Position numbers and translations under genes: made by a program. 64,000 bases of DNA from Micromonospora sp. ATCC 39149 (GTDB lineage: Bacteria > Actinomycetota > Actinomycetes > Mycobacteriales > Micromonosporaceae): NCBI RefSeq assembly GCF_000158815.1, contig NZ_GG657738.1:4695498-4759497 (forward strand), read 5' to 3'. Under the pieces are notes generated by a model, which saw only the letters and a list, made by a program, of their open reading frames with translations, was not told where the DNA came from and did no database searches. Each line of letters opens with the position of its first letter. The stretch's first letter is position 1. Of this stretch, positions 44,992 through 56,526 are shown one piece after another.

Positions 44992-46190
44992 GCCTCGCCC
45001 CCCGCCGAAGCGGACGTGGCCCCGGTCAGGTCCCCGGGCAGCAGCGACGCGACCCAGGCGTCGGCCCGGCCGCCGGCGCGGGTGGGCAGGAAGTCCCGCG
45101 CGGTGCCCTCCAGGGTGAACCCGGCCTTCTCGGCGGCCCGGCGGGAGGCGGTGTTGCCGACGAAAGCGCGCCACTCGACGCGGGCGAGGCCGAGAGTGGT
45201 GAACCCCCAGGCGGCCAGGGCGGCGGTCGCGGCCGGCATGTATCCCCTGCCCCGCGCGTGCGGCGCGGTCATGAAGCCGACCATGCCCCGCACCGGGTCG
45301 GCGGCGGCGATCCGCAGGTCGACCGAGGCGACGTACCGGTCGTCGCCGTCGGCGACCGTGAAGTACGCGCCGGTGCCGCGCGCCCAGCTCGCGTCGGCGA
45401 CGTCGCGCTTGAACCCCTCGGCGTGCGCTCGCTCGTACGGGGCCGGCACCGTGGTCCACTCGATCGTCCGCGGGTCCCGGCAGGTCTCGGTGATGGCGTC
45501 GAGGTCGCGCTCCTCGATCGGCCGCAGCCGCAGCTCCCGCGCCCCGACGGTGGCGAACAGGGTGGGCTGCGGTCGGCCGAAGACGGCGGCCCGGCGGGCG
45601 TCGAGGGTGTCCGGTCCGGCGGGCCCGGGCGCGCCCGGCGCGGGCAGGTCCTCGGGGAACAGGGAGCCGATCCAGCCCTCTCGCCGCCCGCCGGGCGACG
45701 GGTGGGCCAGCCGCAGTTCGCCCTCCACCCGGAAGCCGGCGCGCAGCGCGGCCAGCCGGGAGGCGTGGTTGCCGATCTCGGCCTGCCAGATCAGCCGGCG
45801 CAGCCGGAGCGCGTCGAACGCCCAGCGGGCCACCGCCCGGGTGGCCCTGGCGGCGACGCCCCGGCCCCGGGCCCACGGCGCCACCCAGTAGCCGATCTCG
45901 CCGGAGTCCGTGGTCTGGTCCAGCGACACCAGCCCGCACGAGGCGAGCAACTCGCCGGTGACGGCGTCGCAGACGGCGAACGGCGCGCGGGACCCGGCCC
46001 GCCAGTCCCCGGCGCTGACCTCGGTGACGTAGGCGCGGGCGTGTTCGGGCAGGTACGGGCGCGGTACGGTGGTCCAGCGCTGGATGTCCGGATCCTGGCA
46101 GGCCCGGTGCACGGCGTCCGCGTCGGCCGCCCGCCAGGGTCGCAGCAGCAGGCCGTCCTCGGTGAGCTCCACGGGTTCCACCCGAGCCAT
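44988..46190 (-). CDS. tandem double-GNAT acetyltransferase (first of a pair)
   Basis: A 400-residue protein with two GNAT domains. The first has Y-W-V-A-P-W-A-R-G-R-G-V-A-A and G-N-H-A-S-R-L-A-A-L-R-A-G-F. The second has M-T-A-P-H-A-R-G-R-G-Y-M-P and G-N-T-A-S-R-R-A-A-E-K-A-G-F. With its downstream neighbour this makes four acetyltransferase domains in a row, likely from repeated duplication. Substrates are unknown. It is transcribed divergently from secA. Confidence 0.85.
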   Translation of the reverse strand: MARVEPVELTEDGLLLRPWRAADADAVHRACQDPDIQRWTTVPRPYLPEHARAYVTEVSAGDWRAGSRAPFAVCDAVTGELLASCGLVSLDQTTDSGEIGYWVAPWARGRGVAARATRAVARWAFDALRLRRLIWQAEIGNHASRLAALRAGFRVEGELRLAHPSPGGRREGWIGSLFPEDLPAPGAPGPAGPDTLDARRAAVFGRPQPTLFATVGARELRLRPIEERDLDAITETCRDPRTIEWTTVPAPYERAHAEGFKRDVADASWARGTGAYFTVADGDDRYVASVDLRIAAADPVRGMVGFMTAPHARGRGYMPAATAALAAWGFTTLGLARVEWRAFVGNTASRRAAEKAGFTLEGTARDFLPTRAGGRADAWVASLLPGDLTGATSASAGGEA

Positions 46191-46352
46191 CGTGCCGGAT
46201 CTTTCGCGCTGGGCGTAACCGGATATCCCGCCGCCCGGCCGTCGGTCGGAGCGTTATGTCGGTTTCTCGCCGATCAGACCGCCGCCACCAGTGACCATCG
46301 GGCCGACGGAGCGCCTACGATGGTTCGAGACTGTCTAGGGGAGCGTTGATCC

Positions 46353-49268
<2,916 letters not shown>

Positions 49269-49335
49269 CCCACCGCGACACCGACGGGCCCCGGCGAGTA
49301 GGCGGTTTCTGGGGGTCCTCGCAACACCTGATGGC

Positions 49336-50703
49336 TTAGTTGGCTGTCAGTAGACTACGCAGACGCTCGGCTGGGTTGTCCCAGCCGAGCGTTTGTCGTG
49401 GGCGGCCGTTGAGTTCTTGGGCGACGTGCTCAAGGTCTTCGGGCCCGAACACGGACAGGTCGGTGCCCTTGGGGAAGTACTGGCGTAGCAGGCCGTTGGT
49501 GTTCTCGTTCGATCCGCGTTGCCAGGGTGAGTGCGGGTCGCAGAAGTAGACGGGCACCCCGGTGGCGATCGTGAACTGCTTGTGGGCGGCCATTTCCGTT
49601 CCCTGGTCCCAGGTCAGGGATCCGCGCAGGTGGGCCGGCAGGGTGCCGATGAGGTCCACGAGGACGTCGCGGACTTCCTCGGCGGTGTGTCCGCCGGGCA
49701 GGTGTCCGAGCATCACGTATCGGGTGGCGCGTTCGACGAGTGTCACGATGGCGGACTGGTTGCCCGCCCCCATGATCAGGTCGCCTTCCCAGTGACCGGG
49801 CACGGCGCGGTCGGTGACCTCGGCCGGGCGATCACTGATCATGATCATGTTGTCGACGAACCGTGGGGTGCGCTGGTCAGGATGACGGTGCGGCTTGCGT
49901 CGGGTCCGGCCCGTCCGTAGTGCCGCGGCGACCTCACGCTTGAGCGCGCCACGGGCTTGGACATACAACGCCTGGTAGATCGTCTCCGCGCTCACACGCA
50001 TCTCCTGGTCCTCGGGATGCTCCCTGACCAGAGCGTTGCAGATCTGCTGCGGTGACCACCGTTTGCGCAGCCCGTCGCCGACAAAGTCACGCAACGGACC
50101 GTCCTGCAGGAGCTTGCGGTCCTTCGGCCGGGGCCGGGACGCGACCCAGGCCCGGTGCGCGGCGTAGGCACGGTAGACGCCGTCGGTGCCGGAGTGGTTG
50201 TCGATCTCGCGCTTGACTGTCGAGGCGGGCCGCCCGAGCGCTCGCCCGAGCGCCCGCAGCGACTGGCCACCGCGCCGCATGTCCGCGATCGTCTCCCGCT
50301 GCACCAAGGTCAGGAACCGTGAGTGCAGCTCCTTGTCCAGCGCCGTCAACGACGGCGGCACCTGAGTAACCACCCCGGTGTTGTAGTCCACCCGGCGCCC
50401 ATCCCGATACGTCCGCGAGCTACCTGACTTGCGCACTCCCCAGTCCCAGTCCTTGGCGGTGCGCTCGTTGACCCCGACCTGCCACGCGGCACGGCGTCGG
50501 GCAACCCCCTGCTTACGCAGGCGCTCGTACTCATCCCGACGCGGGTGACGCCGTGAGATGGGCTTCGAACGCAGCCCTGCCCGACGAGCCCACCCATACG
50601 CGGTGTTCCGGCTGACACCAGCCTCACGCGCAGCAGCGGCCACGCTACCGACGCGATCAAAGATCTCGACAAACTTTGCCTTGAGCTCAGCGGAAACCGA
50701 CAC
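49336..50703 (-). CDS. IS30-family transposase
   Basis: A 455-residue IS30-type DDE transposase. It has two N-terminal HTH regions (V-S-R-N-T-A-Y-G-W-A and L-G-R-P-A-S-T-V-K-R-E-I), which bind the ends. The catalytic core has W-E-G-D-L-I-M-G (first Asp), L-T-W-D-Q-G-T-E-M (second Asp) and the E of N-E-N-T-N-G-L-L-R-Q-Y-F. It is full length with no interruption. The GTG start at 50703 directly abuts the right-end palindrome, so transposase expression begins inside the IS end. Confidence 0.93.
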   Translation of the reverse strand: MSVSAELKAKFVEIFDRVGSVAAAAREAGVSRNTAYGWARRAGLRSKPISRRHPRRDEYERLRKQGVARRRAAWQVGVNERTAKDWDWGVRKSGSSRTYRDGRRVDYNTGVVTQVPPSLTALDKELHSRFLTLVQRETIADMRRGGQSLRALGRALGRPASTVKREIDNHSGTDGVYRAYAAHRAWVASRPRPKDRKLLQDGPLRDFVGDGLRKRWSPQQICNALVREHPEDQEMRVSAETIYQALYVQARGALKREVAAALRTGRTRRKPHRHPDQRTPRFVDNMIMISDRPAEVTDRAVPGHWEGDLIMGAGNQSAIVTLVERATRYVMLGHLPGGHTAEEVRDVLVDLIGTLPAHLRGSLTWDQGTEMAAHKQFTIATGVPVYFCDPHSPWQRGSNENTNGLLRQYFPKGTDLSVFGPEDLEHVAQELNGRPRQTLGWDNPAERLRSLLTAN

Positions 50704-50744
50704 GGTCCTCGCAACTCCCAGAAGATCTGGGTGTTGCGAGGACC
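50704..50744 (-). repeat. 41-base palindromic right end of the IS30 element
   Basis: GGTCCTCGCAAC (50704-50715) and GTTGCGAGGACC (50733-50744) are perfect reverse complements, and inside them CCCAGA and TCTGGG pair too (50717-50722/50726-50731). The outer arm repeats the terminal inverted repeat. The element therefore has three copies of the end sequence, two forming a hairpin directly before the transposase start codon. Confidence 0.85.
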
Positions 50745-50818
50745 GCTAGATCCCGAGGTACGCCGGGGCCCGTTTGCGTCCGCCCGCCCCTGCCCGCCCC
50801 GCCCCCACCGGCTTGCGG

Positions 50819-51422
50819 TCAGAGGACCTGGAGGGCGGTGCAGAGCCAGCGCCCGCGGCGGTGCTCCAGGCGCAGCGCCATCGCCCAGGTGCGGCCGGTG
50901 GCGGAGACCACGACGGCCGCGGCCTCCACCGCCGCCGGGCGGGGTTCGCAGACCCGCAGCCGGCGAAAGCCGCACGGTCGGGCGGGTCGAGCGGCGACGC
51001 ACCGGGCCGGTGCGCGCGGCGGCCCTGGTCAGCTCCTGTACCACGTCGGCGGCCTGGGTCGGCTCGCTCATCGGGCGGATCTGCCCGAGCGGCCGGTAGC
51101 CGTTGATGATCTCCAGGCAGGTGGTGACGAACCGTTGGGCGGCCCGGGTTGCCTCCGGGGTGGCGGTCACCAGCGCGGCGGGCGGCGGGGCCGTCGGGGT
51201 GGCCCGCCCGGGGCCGCCGGGGGTGGGGCGCGGGTCGTGCGGTCGGCCGCCGGGGCGGGACGGGCCGCGCCGGTGCGCCTCGAACAGGTCGAGGGCCAGT
51301 TGGGCGGCGACCGGGTGGGGCCAGCCTTCGGCCGGCTCCTCGACGAACGGCGGGTCGAACGGCGGCGCGGGGCGAACCCGGACCGGGGGACGGATGGGAC
51401 CGGGACGGCGGGACTCGATCAC
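50819..51422 (-). pseudogene. Rv3235-family protein, frameshifted
   Basis: The N-terminal part reads from GTG 51422 and includes F-V-T-T-C-L-E-I-I-N-G-Y-R-P-L-G-Q-I-R-P-M-S, a family hallmark. The C-terminal part is in another frame and reads R-L-R-V-C-E-P-R-P-A-A-V-E and R-R-G-R-W-L-C-T-A-L-Q-V-L before TGA at 50821-50819. Removing one A from the AAA at 50966-50968 would join them as T-V-R-L-R-R-L-R-V-C-E. The intact protein would be about 200 residues; its function is unknown. This neighbour of secA is conserved in actinobacteria, so loss or a sequencing error are both possible. Confidence 0.75.
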
Positions 51423-51520
51423 CAGCTACCCCCAAACCCTTCGTTTGCTTTCGTTTGCCTTCGACAGCCTCGATTCTCGGCCACGTAGCGGTCACGGTCA
51501 ATGGCGTGGTTGTGGCTGTG

Positions 51521-51748
51521 TTACTCCGGGTCGCGGTCGGTCAGCGGGTTGCCCCGGACCCACTCCGCCGTCTCGGCGTACTTGCGCTGGATGTACTCCT
51601 CCAACCGGGCCCGCTCGACGCGCCACTGCCCCCGGCCACCGATCTTGATGGCGGGCAGCTCGCCGCTGCGCACCATGTGGTAGACCTGCGAGTCCGACAC
51701 GTTGAGCTCGGCCGCCACGTCGGAGAGCAGCAGGAACCTCGGCTCCAC
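51521..51748 (-). CDS. small HTH (BldC/excisionase-like) DNA-binding protein
   Basis: A 75-residue MerR/excisionase-type protein: L-S-D-V-A-A-E-L-N-V-S-D-S-Q-V-Y-H-M-V-R-S-G-E-L-P-A-I-K (winged HTH), then W-R-V-E-R-A-R-L-E-E-Y-I. It is close in style to BldC-like actinobacterial regulators. GTG 51748 is chosen because a CGGGAGA site lies upstream and the family begins just before L-L-S-D-V-A; a long N-terminal extension from 51964 is not supported. Targets are unknown. Confidence 0.85.
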   Translation of the reverse strand: MEPRFLLLSDVAAELNVSDSQVYHMVRSGELPAIKIGGRGQWRVERARLEEYIQRKYAETAEWVRGNPLTDRDPE

Positions 51749-51966
51749 GGAATCTCCCGGAGTTGGGATCGTTTGCTTCAGTTTGCCATCCGGTGCCGAC
51801 AACGCCGCCCCGTGCGGGGCGCTTCGGTCGACACGCCGCCCCAGACGGGCCCGCGCGGCAGCTTCCCGCCGCACGGGTGTGGGGTGTATGACGGTCACGG
51901 CGTACGGCATGATCGGCGCCCGGGCCCGCGCACGCCGGCCCGGAGGCGGAGCGGGGGAGACCACCG

Positions 51967-52476
51967 GTGAACGACGAGCTTGTCCGGGTGTACGTTCCGG
52001 CGATCGTGCCCATGCTGGCCCGCCTGCCCGAGCAGGGGCTGCCGGAGACGGACGCGCACGCCGTCACCCCCGCCCTGCGCGAGTGGTACGCCGAGGGCGA
52101 CGAGGAGGAACTGGAGTACGTCGCCTTCACCCGGGCCGCCCAGGACGCCCTGATCCTGCTGCGGGACGACCCGGCCGCGCCCCGCCGGCGGGTGGTGGTC
52201 TCGGTCGACGTGCCGGCCGCCGCGCTGCGCCGCACCGACGACGTGCTCGGCTCCAGCGCCGTCCGGCTGGTGCGCCCGGTGCCGGTGTCGGCCGTCGCCG
52301 CGCTGCACGTGGACGGCGACGATGCGGTCACCGACGTGGCGGCAGCCGCCGCCGTGGCCGCCGAGGCCCTGGCCGGCGACCCGGACGCCCAGTTCACCGT
52401 CGACGGCGCGGAGGACCACGAACTGGAGTGGTACGACGTCACCGAGCTGGAGCAACTGCTCCGCGCCGCCTCCTGA
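51967..52476 (+). CDS. DUF6912-like protein
   Basis: A 169-residue protein with the family pattern V-R-V-Y-V-P-A near the start, [22 protein letters not shown] and [10 protein letters not shown]. Function is unknown. GTG 51967 has a GGGGGAGA ribosome site. It is divergent from the small HTH gene, and the two sit near secA in other actinobacteria by my recollection. Confidence 0.8.
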   Translation: MNDELVRVYVPAIVPMLARLPEQGLPETDAHAVTPALREWYAEGDEEELEYVAFTRAAQDALILLRDDPAAPRRRVVVSVDVPAAALRRTDDVLGSSAVRLVRPVPVSAVAALHVDGDDAVTDVAAAAAVAAEALAGDPDAQFTVDGAEDHELEWYDVTELEQLLRAAS

Positions 52477-52560
52477 CCGACGTCTTGCGCTCGCGCCCCT
52501 GAGATCCCACGCCGGGCGTCAGCGATTGGCCGCGTCCCGGCTCTCGCCCCGTTCGGGCCG

Positions 52561-53658
52561 TCAGCGGTCGGCCTTCGCCTCCGGCTGCGCCGCCTCCTCC
52601 GGCCCGGCCTCCTCGTCCTCGTCGCCGGCCGAGGGGTCCAGGGTGCGGCCGAAGGCGACCAGCGCGGTGAGCGCGCCGACGAAGAACACCCAGATGCCGT
52701 TGTCGATCCGGGAGGTGCCCAGTGAGGTCTGGGCGACCGAGTCCGCCTCGCTCAGCGCGCTGGCCAGGTCGAGCAGGGACCGGCCGCCGACCCGGATGAT
52801 GATCTCGGCGAGCAGCAGGAGCAGGCCGGGGCCGGCCCCGGCCAGCAGGTAGCCGGGCCAGCGGATGGCGCTCTCTCCCGGAGTGCGCCGTTGCGCGCGG
52901 CGACGCGCCCAGGTCAGGTACCCGAAGGCGAGCAGGCCGGCCACCAGGCCGGCGAGCAGGGACTCCGTCCGGGACACCCACTTGGCGGCGGTGACCAGCG
53001 ACTCCTGGGTGTCGCCCGCCCCGAACAGATCGAACAGCGGGTCCCGGGCCCGGCTGAACGCCACCACGAAGACCAGCACCCCCAGCGTGGCGGTGACCAC
53101 CGCCCCGCCAACCCGGGCGTTGCCGGCACCGGCCACCGCACCGCCGATGATCGCCGCCGCGGCGGCGGTGCCGGCGATGACGTTGGTGGTCGCGTTGTCG
53201 AAGTAGGTCAGGTTGATCACGACGGCGGCGGCGAGCCCGACCAGCAGACCGGTGCCCGTCGCGACGACGAAGCGCAGGGTGGCCCGGTCCATGCCGCGCC
53301 GGGCCAGCAGGTTCGTCACCGCCAGGGCGACCGCCGCACCGGCGACCAGCGCGGCCGAGATCACCCCGGGCAGCGCGAACGCGGAGAGACTGATCGCGGT
53401 GATCCCCGCCTGGGCGGAGGTGATCGCCGCCCGGGTGGACCAGAGCATTGCGGCCAGCCAGCCGACCGTCAGCAGCGCGAGCACGACCGCACCGGGGGCG
53501 CGGGTGACCGTACCTCCGTCGGCCGCGAGGGGGTCGCTCGCCGGCTCCTGCCCGGCGGGCGACAGGGGTCCGGCCGCCGGCTCCGGCCCGGGGGCCGGAT
53601 CGGCCTCCACCGGCTGGTCCGGCTCCGTGGCCATGGAGCTGCCGGGCTGGTTGCTCAT
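52561..53658 (-). CDS. polytopic membrane protein of unknown function
   Basis: A 365-residue protein. It starts with a disordered acidic Pro-rich segment of about 55 residues, then about nine hydrophobic helices, for example V-V-L-A-L-L-T-V-G-W-L-A-A-M-L and G-L-L-V-G-L-A-A-A-V-V-I-N-L, and ends in an acidic Glu/Ala tail. No transport or enzyme motif is seen. ATG 53658 follows an AAGGGAAG ribosome site. The 292 bases between it and pruA contain no further gene and must hold two divergent promoters. Confidence 0.75.
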   Translation of the reverse strand: MSNQPGSSMATEPDQPVEADPAPGPEPAAGPLSPAGQEPASDPLAADGGTVTRAPGAVVLALLTVGWLAAMLWSTRAAITSAQAGITAISLSAFALPGVISAALVAGAAVALAVTNLLARRGMDRATLRFVVATGTGLLVGLAAAVVINLTYFDNATTNVIAGTAAAAAIIGGAVAGAGNARVGGAVVTATLGVLVFVVAFSRARDPLFDLFGAGDTQESLVTAAKWVSRTESLLAGLVAGLLAFGYLTWARRRAQRRTPGESAIRWPGYLLAGAGPGLLLLLAEIIIRVGGRSLLDLASALSEADSVAQTSLGTSRIDNGIWVFFVGALTALVAFGRTLDPSAGDEDEEAGPEEAAQPEAKADR

Positions 53659-53950
53659 CGTCTTCCCTTCGACGGGCGCCCGGCCCACGCCGGCGCTGCC
53701 GGGACGCGGCGGGCTGGTCACCGGCCATCCAGGGTACGCGCCGCCGGACCCGCCGCCCGCCCCGCCGGCCGAGACCGGCGTGGGGGCGGGCGCGGGCGGG
53801 GCGGAGCACGACGAGTCCAGAAACGCCTCGTGGGAGAATCGGCGCAGGTCCCGCCGCCGCGACCGGTACACCGCGCGGTGCCCCGGCGTCCGGTCACCCG
53901 GCCGGCCGCCCGCGGGTCCGGTTTCGCCACCGCTGTCGCCAGGAGCGCTG

Positions 53951-55579
53951 ATGGACGCCGTGTTCTTCGTACCCGAGCCGCGTAACGAGCCGGTCCGCAC
54001 CTACGAGCCGGGCAGCGTCGACCGGGAGCGGCTCCAGCGGAGGCTGGCCGAGCTGGCCGCCGAGCGGATCGACCTGCCGATGACCATCGCCGGCGAGCAG
54101 CGGATGGCCGGCGGCGACCCGATCGACGTCGTCCAGCCGCACCGGCACGCCCACGTGCTCGGCGTCACCGGCCACGCCACCCACGACGACGCCCGCGCCG
54201 CCGTGCGGGCCGCGAAGGAGGCCGCCCCGATGTGGCGGTCGCTGCCGTTCGCCGAGCGTGCGGCGATCTTCCTGCGCGCCGCCGAGCTGCTCGCCGGCCC
54301 CTGGCGGGACACCCTCAACGCGGCCACCATGCTCGGCCAGTCGAAGACCGCCGTCCAGGCCGAGATCGACTCGGCGTGCGAGCTGATCGACTTCCTCCGG
54401 TTCAACGTGCACTTCGCCCGGGGCCTGCTGGAGGAGCAGCCGCTCTCCTCCCCCGGGGTGTGGAACCGGTTCGACCACCGCCCCCTGGAGGGCTTCGTCT
54501 ACGCGGTCACCCCGTTCAACTTCACCGCGATCGCCGGCAACCTCCCCTCCGCGCCGGCCCTGCTCGGCAACACGGTGGTCTGGAAGCCGGGCCCCACCCA
54601 GCAGTTCGCCGCGCACTTCACCATGCGGCTGTTCGAGGCGGCCGGCCTGCCGCCCGGCGTGATCAACATGGTCACCGGGCGGGGCGAGGAGGTCTCCGAC
54701 GTGGTGCTCGCCGACCCGGACCTGGCCGGCATCCACTTCACCGGCTCCACCAAGGTCTTCCAGCACCTGTGGCGGACCGTCGGCGAGAACATCCACCGCT
54801 ACCGGGGCTACCCCCGGCTGGTCGGCGAGACCGGCGGCAAGGACTTCGTCGTCGCGCACGCCAGCGCCGACGTCGACGCGCTGCACACCGCCCTGATCCG
54901 GGGGGCGTACGAGTATCAGGGTCAGAAGTGCTCGGCGGCGTCCCGGGCGTACGTGCCCCGGTCGTTGTGGTCCGGCGGGCTGCGTGACCGGCTGGCCGCC
55001 ACCGCCGACTCGCTGACCTACGGCGACGTCACCGACTTCACCAACTTCGGCGGGGCGGTGATCGACGCGAAGGCGTTCGACCGGCACACCGCCGCGCTGG
55101 AGCTGATCTCCGGCGACCCCTCCTGCACCGTGCTGGCCGGCGGCACCGCCGACGACTCGGTCGGGTGGTTCGTCCGGCCGACCCTGTTCGAGTGCACCGA
55201 CGCCACGCACGAGACGTTCACCACCGAGTACTTCGGGCCGATCCTCGGCGTGCACGTCTTCGACGACGCCCGCTTCGACGACGTGGTGGCCCAGGCCGAG
55301 TCGGTCGCCCCGTACGCGCTGACCGGTTCGATCTTCGCCACCGACCGCCGGGTGGTCGACGCGGTGGCCGAACGGATGCGCTACGCGGCCGGCAACTTCT
55401 ACATCAACGACAAGCCGACCGGCGCGGTGGTCGGGCAGCAGCCCTTCGGCGGCGCCCGCGCCAGCGGCACCAACGACAAGGCCGGTTCCTGGCACAACCT
55501 GGTTCGCTGGATGTCCCCCCGGACGATCAAGGAGACCTTCGTCCCCCCGACGGACCACACCTACCCCCACATGGGCTGA
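53951..55579 (+). CDS. pruA: L-glutamate gamma-semialdehyde dehydrogenase
   Basis: A 542-residue aldehyde dehydrogenase of the PruA type, which oxidises pyrroline-5-carboxylate semialdehyde to glutamate in proline catabolism. It has the NAD-binding A-V-T-P-F-N-F-T-A-I-A-G-N, F-T-G-S-T-K-V-F, the catalytic Glu in L-V-G-E-T-G-G-K-D-F and the catalytic Cys in Y-Q-G-Q-K-C-S-A-A-S-R. No PutA proline dehydrogenase domain is fused. ATG 53951 has an AGGAGCG site. Confidence 0.93.
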   Translation: MDAVFFVPEPRNEPVRTYEPGSVDRERLQRRLAELAAERIDLPMTIAGEQRMAGGDPIDVVQPHRHAHVLGVTGHATHDDARAAVRAAKEAAPMWRSLPFAERAAIFLRAAELLAGPWRDTLNAATMLGQSKTAVQAEIDSACELIDFLRFNVHFARGLLEEQPLSSPGVWNRFDHRPLEGFVYAVTPFNFTAIAGNLPSAPALLGNTVVWKPGPTQQFAAHFTMRLFEAAGLPPGVINMVTGRGEEVSDVVLADPDLAGIHFTGSTKVFQHLWRTVGENIHRYRGYPRLVGETGGKDFVVAHASADVDALHTALIRGAYEYQGQKCSAASRAYVPRSLWSGGLRDRLAATADSLTYGDVTDFTNFGGAVIDAKAFDRHTAALELISGDPSCTVLAGGTADDSVGWFVRPTLFECTDATHETFTTEYFGPILGVHVFDDARFDDVVAQAESVAPYALTGSIFATDRRVVDAVAERMRYAAGNFYINDKPTGAVVGQQPFGGARASGTNDKAGSWHNLVRWMSPRTIKETFVPPTDHTYPHMG

Positions 55580-55582
55580 GTG

Positions 55583-55634
55583 CAAGGAAGGGCCCCCTGT
55601 TATCGCTTTCGGTATAGCAGGGGGCCCTTCCTTG
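55583..55634. repeat. perfect 17-bp palindromic hairpin (Micromonospora-type repeat, also terminator)
   Basis: CAAGGAAGGGCCCCCTG (55583-55599) and CAGGGGGCCCTTCCTTG (55618-55634) pair exactly, with an 18-base loop. It directly follows pruA and can terminate it. Its design matches the looser copy at 25854-25900, so it is probably a dispersed palindromic repeat. A 15-base direct repeat, GCCCGGGCGTCTGCC, follows at 55636-55650 and 55659-55673. Confidence 0.75.
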
Positions 55635-55771
55635 CGCCCGGGCGTCTGCCCCGGGCACGCCCGGGCGTCTGCCGGGAGCGCGCGCCCGCAGAGCGGACGG
55701 AGTGCCGCGCGAGCGTGAGCGGACGCGCCCGGCGCGGCTAGCTGCGCGGTCGGTCACCAGCCCTTAACGGA

Positions 55772-55788
55772 CTGTCGTCCGCCGACAG
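55772..55788. promoter_or_regulatory. palindrome upstream of PadR gene
   Basis: CTGTCG-TCCGC-CGACAG is a perfect 6-bp inverted repeat 72 bases before the regulator's start. It could be an autoregulatory operator. The spacing and size are compatible with a PadR dimer, but no consensus was matched. Confidence 0.4.
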
Positions 55789-55859
55789 TGCACATTGGAA
55801 GCCATCCGGGTGGCGAAAATGGCAAATCCTGGACGGCGGGTCGGTAAAGTGGCAGCGTA

Positions 55860-56381
55860 ATGGGCATGGCGGATTCCGGAGTGAACCCCACGGCGGCGGC
55901 CCTGCTCGGGCTGCTCCACGAGGGTCCCATGACAGGCGGTCAGCTGATGGCCGCCGCCGAGCGCAAGCTCGCCCCGTACTGGTCGATGACCCGCAGCCAG
56001 GTCTACCGGGAGCTCCCGGTGCTGGCCGAACGCGGTCTGGTGCGGCTGGGCAAGCCCGGCCCGCGCTCCAGCCAGCCGTACGCGATCACCGCGGCCGGCA
56101 AGCGGACGTTCTCCCGGTGGCTGGCCGAGGACCCGGGGCGCGACACCATTCGCAATCCGGTCGCCCTACGGATCGCCTTCGGCAGCCTGCACTCGGCCAA
56201 CCAGCTACGCAACCTGCAGGCATCTGCCAACGAATATCACACCGAGGCCCTCGCCCGGGTGCGGGAACAGGTGAAGAACGCCAAGAAAGAGGGCGACAAC
56301 TTCGACGCCAGCGCGCTGGAGTTCGCCGTCGCCTACCACAAGGCTGCCCTGTCCTGGTTGAAGAGCGCCCCGGTCGGCTGA
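55860..56381 (+). CDS. PadR-family transcriptional regulator
   Basis: A 173-residue PadR regulator. The winged helix includes A-A-L-L-G-L-L-H-E-G-P-M-T-G-G-Q-L and W-S-M-T-R-S-Q-V-Y-R-E-L-P-V-L-A-E-R-G-L-V. A C-terminal helical domain (A-N-E-Y-H-T-E-A-L-A-R-V-R-E-Q-V) mediates dimerisation. The inducer is unknown. There is little room for a ribosome site; TAAAGT sits 12 bases upstream, so the mRNA may be leaderless. Confidence 0.87.
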   Translation: MGMADSGVNPTAAALLGLLHEGPMTGGQLMAAAERKLAPYWSMTRSQVYRELPVLAERGLVRLGKPGPRSSQPYAITAAGKRTFSRWLAEDPGRDTIRNPVALRIAFGSLHSANQLRNLQASANEYHTEALARVREQVKNAKKEGDNFDASALEFAVAYHKAALSWLKSAPVG

Positions 56382-56526
56382 TCTTCCCGTGCGGCCCGCC
56401 ACCCCGCCACCGGGCCGCACGGGAAGGGCCCGAACGGCCGCTCCCTGCCCTCGCCGGTGACAGTTTCGGCTCGTGACCGCGGGGCTGGCAAGCCCACTCG
56501 GCTCCCCCGCAGTACGCTTGTCAGTC

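Larger units (their letters stand above)
49314..50744. mobile_element. IS30-family insertion sequence
   Basis: A 1431-bp element with 15-bp perfect terminal inverted repeats GGTCCTCGCAACACC (49314-49328) and GGTGTTGCGAGGACC (50730-50744) around a single transposase gene. I see no clear target-site duplication; the flanks are TGGG and GCTA. It lies between secA and the Rv3235-like gene. The intact transposase and perfect ends suggest recent activity. Confidence 0.88.

Noticed and set aside
43867..45939. One 690-residue protein spanning both GNAT genes
   Set aside because: The upstream part of this frame is a shadow of the first double-GNAT gene. A GTG start at 44991 coupled to the previous stop explains the real second protein.
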